DNA of 64,000 nucleotides from Paenibacillus sp. PvR098 (lineage in GTDB: Bacteria > Bacillota > Bacilli > Paenibacillales > NBRC-103111). Made by a program: the position numbers and the translations under genes. Of the stretch, positions 61,455 through 64,000 are shown piece after piece (position 1 is the first letter of the stretch; every line of letters begins with the position of its first letter). The DNA lies in the NCBI RefSeq assembly GCF_017833255.1, contig NZ_JAFIBU010000001.1, forward strand, positions 3,166,501 to 3,230,500, written 5' to 3'. Below the pieces are notes generated by a model that did not search any database, had not been told where the DNA came from, and worked only from the letters and a program-made list of their open reading frames with translations.

Positions 61455-62393
61455 TCACTTGCGGGTCAAACGATCACGGATCGGAAACGCCACATCGAAT
61501 ATACCAAGCAGACTAAACATAAAAGACGCCGGCGGGAATACCAAGAGCAGCAGAATCCCAACAATCGGCAGTGTCCTATTCCAGCGCTTCACATGCGCCA
61601 CATAGAATAAGAAGGAAATCGCTTGAATGGAGAATACAAAAGTCAACAACGGCAGCAAGTTCAAGAGCACCGTGTATGACATCGATTTCGTGTCGCTTAC
61701 GAACATTTCCATAACCAGCGCGATCAAATAAAACCAAACGAACGATTTCGGCAGCATCCAGTCTTTGACCGGCTTAAAGGCAGGAATGGATTCTCCCGAA
61801 CGGACAAGCAGCCTGCGCGCCAGAGTATGGGACACGACTACGTAAAAGAGTGAAAATCCGATCATATACAGCGGCAGCATCAGTACCATCATATGCACCA
61901 GGGTGTCCGGATCGACTCCCATCATGCTCTGCAGCTCCGCAGGAAGTGTCTTCACGCTATCCACCATGAACTGCTTCAGTCTTCCCACCGGATTGAGCCC
62001 AAACATCTGAGTCATGACAAGGGTAAGCAGCAGCTGCGCCAGAAGTGTAACCGCGCCCACTGTAAGAACGGTTCGCGCTGGGGCACTTTTTTTGTACAGG
62101 TTGCCCATCTGGATGACCGGCGGTAAAAAGAAAAGCGATATCGATACGAGCAGCGCCCCAAGCCAGCCTGCCAAAAGCAGTGATGTTATTAAATAAACGA
62201 TGGCCAAGCAGACCCCATAATGTACCAAAAACCGCTTAGTGCCCAGCTTCACATACATTACCAGCACGGGAACCATGAGAAGTGCTGCCGTTATCAAATT
62301 CAGCGGAGGTAAAAAAATGGTTAAAAGCAAAATGATATAAGCGATGCTCCAGCCGAGCATTCGCTTCTTTTGAGATTCTTCCAAGCCTTTCAC
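61455..62393 (-). CDS. yybS: YybS-family membrane protein (DUF2232)
   Basis: 312 residues with about eight spans: LLLTIFLPPLNLITAALLMV at the start and a C-terminal TLPIVGILLLLVFPPASFMF. The GTG start overlaps the mazG-like stop (GTGA). Function unknown; the position before gdpP is conserved in Bacilli. Confidence 0.9.
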   Translation of the reverse strand: MKGLEESQKKRMLGWSIAYIILLLTIFLPPLNLITAALLMVPVLVMYVKLGTKRFLVHYGVCLAIVYLITSLLLAGWLGALLVSISLFFLPPVIQMGNLYKKSAPARTVLTVGAVTLLAQLLLTLVMTQMFGLNPVGRLKQFMVDSVKTLPAELQSMMGVDPDTLVHMMVLMLPLYMIGFSLFYVVVSHTLARRLLVRSGESIPAFKPVKDWMLPKSFVWFYLIALVMEMFVSDTKSMSYTVLLNLLPLLTFVFSIQAISFLFYVAHVKRWNRTLPIVGILLLLVFPPASFMFSLLGIFDVAFPIRDRLTRK

Positions 62394-62701
62394 CTCTTAC
62401 GCAAATGATCTTCCAAAGCGGTAATGTCTCCGTACCATTCTTCTAGTTGATGTCCTTCTTCACGATGCTTCTTCATTTTGTCCAGAACCGCTTCATCCAA
62501 ATTACGTAGAGAGATGCCGAGTCGACGTCCGAGAATATAACAGCAGGCAATCAGACTTGCCAGCCCGTCAACGATTTTGTGATGACTGCCCTCCCATATG
62601 CCTTTGAGCAGATGGGCCATCTGATCCACAAGTTCGGTTTTCAGCCATTCGATAATTTTGGCCCGCTTGGCCAAATCAACTTCTCGATCCATATTAGACA
62701 A
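62390..62701 (-). CDS. MazG-like family protein
   Basis: 103 residues, all-helical: LAKRAKIIEWLKTELVDQMA then HKIVDGLASLIACCYILGRR with the Glu/Asp pattern of MazG-like proteins. TTG start with AGGAG 9 bases upstream. Probably a nucleotide pyrophosphohydrolase-fold protein, but too few acidic residues are clear to claim catalysis. Confidence 0.8.
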   Translation of the reverse strand: MSNMDREVDLAKRAKIIEWLKTELVDQMAHLLKGIWEGSHHKIVDGLASLIACCYILGRRLGISLRNLDEAVLDKMKKHREEGHQLEEWYGDITALEDHLRKR

Positions 62702-62748
62702 GCTGATTCTCTCCTAACTCTGAAGCTTTAGTTAATTATACCACACTT

Positions 62749-63165
62749 TCAAACCCGTTGTTCGGACTGCCACAGTTTAAAGCAATAATCTATGATTTCC
62801 CTTCGGCGGATTATACCTATGAATACTTCATTGTCGTCAATCACGGGAACATAATTCTGATTCGTGGCTAGCGTAATCAAGTCCGCCATTTGCTGATCAA
62901 TCCGTACCGGTTTAATCGCCATATGCTGAGGTACATCCTTCAATTGCACTTTGTGTGCGTTCTCAAATCCGATGTCAGGCGAACGCTTGAGCTTCCACAA
63001 TAAATCCCCTTCGGTAATGGTTCCGACGTATTTCCCATTCTCATCAATAAGAGGAACGGCCGAAAATCGGTGATACTCCATTCGTTCGAGTGCTTGACGC
63101 ATAGTGGAATGAGGAGATAAATAAATAACGTCATCCTTAGGCACCAAAAAAAATGCGATGTTCAA
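62749..63165 (-). CDS. CBS-domain pair protein
   Basis: 138 residues from a TTG start with AAGGAAGGGAG upstream. Two CBS motifs: TMRQALERMEYHRFSAVPLI then DENGKYVGTITEGDLLWKLK, and QQMADLITLATNQNYVPVID then GIIRRREIIDYC. Such stand-alone CBS pairs bind adenosine nucleotides such as c-di-AMP or AMP (CbpB/DarB type). Close to gdpP, so c-di-AMP sensing is a reasonable inference. Confidence 0.9.
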   Translation of the reverse strand: MNIAFFLVPKDDVIYLSPHSTMRQALERMEYHRFSAVPLIDENGKYVGTITEGDLLWKLKRSPDIGFENAHKVQLKDVPQHMAIKPVRIDQQMADLITLATNQNYVPVIDDNEVFIGIIRRREIIDYCFKLWQSEQRV

Positions 63166-63244
63166 CGCTGCTCCCTTCCTTTCTCTGTCTAAAAGGTCCT
63201 GCAAATTTCCCACCATTCCATCATATCATGATATGCCCCGGGAT

Positions 63245-63280
63245 GAAAAACGATCACCGCTTGTTAGGTGATCGTTTTTC
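63245..63280. terminator. Hairpin between CBS gene and rpsR
   Basis: GAAAAACGATCACC / GGTGATCGTTTTTC stem with an 8-base loop, T-rich on the outside, usable in both directions. Confidence 0.75.
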
Positions 63281-63322
63281 AGTTCGATGCGATTACATTC
63301 ACATGATCTCCCTGCCCACGCA

Positions 63323-63356
63323 AATAAAAAGACAATCGGGTTAACCCGATTGTCTT
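63323..63356 (-). terminator. Terminator of the ssb-rpsR operon
   Basis: AAGACAATCGGG-TTAA-CCCGATTGTCTT perfect stem followed by TTTATTTG on the minus strand, just after rpsR. Confidence 0.9.
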
Positions 63357-63368
63357 GTTTACATAATC

Positions 63369-63659
63369 TTACTCCGTTGTATAAGGCAGCAAAGCGATTT
63401 GACGGGAGCGCTTGATCGCGATCGTCAATGCACGCTGATATTTAGCGGATGTACCAGTCACACGACGAGGAAGAATCTTGCCGCGCTCGCTGATAAACTT
63501 CTTGAGCGTCTCAATATCTTTATAGTCAATGTGCTTGATTTTATTTACAGTAAAGTAACAAACTTTACGGCGCTTGCCGCCTTTTTTGCCACGGCCGCTG
63601 AATTTTCTTTCGCCGCGTTCGCCGCGATCTTCAGAGCGTTCTCTTTTTTCGAATGCCAT
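63369..63659 (-). CDS. rpsR: 30S ribosomal protein S18
   Basis: 96 residues. The core [20 protein letters not shown] then [20 protein letters not shown] is diagnostic. The N-terminus is longer than usual and rich in Arg, Gly, Glu and Lys. It follows ssb by 43 bases; the usual rpsF-ssb-rpsR operon order is implied. Confidence 0.96.
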   Translation of the reverse strand: MAFEKRERSEDRGERGERKFSGRGKKGGKRRKVCYFTVNKIKHIDYKDIETLKKFISERGKILPRRVTGTSAKYQRALTIAIKRSRQIALLPYTTE

Positions 63660-63702
63660 TGTTCTCCATCCTTTCTACGTGAGTTTTCCTACCATTCTAC
63701 TC

Positions 63703-64000
63703 TTAGAACGGCAAATCATCATCAGAGATATCAATCGGTTTACCGTCATCCTGGAAAGGATCCTGCTGTTGGTTGCGTCCTCCGCCGTAACCTCCACGGG
63801 TATCGCCTCCATCACCGCCGCTTCCAGTACCCACTCCCATACCATCTTCGCGATTGCCGCCGCTGTTAGCCGACTCCAAGAAACGCACGTTGTCCGCAAT
63901 GACCTCCGTCACGTAGACGCGACGTCCTTCATTGTTGTCATAGTTTCTCACTTGAATACGGCCTTCCACTGCAGCCAATCGACCTTTGCGAAGATAATTC
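63703..64000 (-). CDS. ssb: Single-stranded DNA-binding protein (partial, N-terminus outside window)
   Basis: C-terminal 98 residues. Visible: end of the OB fold (NYLRKGRLAAVEGRIQVRNY then VTEVIADNVRFLE), a Gly/Asn/Gln-rich linker, and the acidic tip DISDDDLPF that recruits partner proteins. Runs off the right edge. Upstream of rpsR, as in Bacilli. Confidence 0.96.
   Translation of the reverse strand, partial: NYLRKGRLAAVEGRIQVRNYDNNEGRRVYVTEVIADNVRFLESANSGGNREDGMGVGTGSGGDGGDTRGGYGGGRNQQQDPFQDDGKPIDISDDDLPF

Overview
The window is a chromosomal segment of a Gram-positive, spore-former-type Firmicute. It is most likely a member of the Paenibacillaceae: the essential block rpsR-ssb / yybS-gdpP-rplI-dnaB / purA / walRKHIJ-htrC-rlmH is arranged as near the origin of Bacilli, Shine-Dalgarno sites are strong AGGAGG types, and TTG/GTG starts are common. 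The family assignment is inference; the gene order is seen directly.

Right part (about 44.9-64 kb, mostly minus strand): housekeeping genes. These are SSB, S18, a CBS protein, a MazG-like protein, YybS, GdpP (c-di-AMP phosphodiesterase), L9, DnaB, PurA, a LysM-G5-M23 cell-wall endopeptidase, the WalRK two-component system with WalH, WalI and WalJ, an HtrA protease, a small CxxH/CxxC protein and RlmH.

Middle (about 35.5-44.9 kb): an accessory region joined to the 3' end of rlmH. The last codons of rlmH (Glu-Pro-Tyr-His-Lys-stop) recur, with flanking bases and in the same orientation, at 40.27 and 38.03 kb, and in degenerate form at 35.47 kb. This is the layout of tandem cassettes inserted at the rlmH 3' end, as known for staphylococcal SCC elements. 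Cassette A carries an actin-like ParM/partner pair with iterons. Cassette B carries a DUF2975/YozG-like HTH/membrane-protein trio. Cassette C is AT-rich and carries an unknown 576-residue protein with a minimal UvrD-like helicase, plus a HigB/HigA-ImmA toxin-antitoxin. No Ccr-type recombinase is visible.

Left part (1-34 kb): catabolic, transport and salvage operons. (i) A DctPQM TRAP operon with palindromic operators and a cre-like site. (ii) A TPP-riboswitch operon encoding a ThiXYZ-type ABC transporter, LuxE-like acyl synthetase, LuxC-like acyl reductase, an SDR and ThiM. I propose this converts an oxidised thiamine fragment (a thiazole carboxylic acid) back to hydroxyethylthiazole and phosphorylates it. 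(iii) A KdgT-DUF1537 kinase-PdxA2 operon for threonate-like acids, next to a PrpR-like regulator. (iv) A MarR-MFS-DMT operon, an extradiol dioxygenase with an esterase, XRE-cupin and ArsR regulators, and a luciferase-like oxidoreductase. (v) A first ParM-like/partner pair followed by debris of nuoL and a chemotaxis receptor. (vi) A second PrpR-like regulator and a TRAP operon with a LarA-like protein, an aldehyde dehydrogenase and an iron alcohol dehydrogenase. Both PrpR-like regulators lack the GAFTGA loop needed to contact sigma-54, and the promoters beside them look sigma-A-like.
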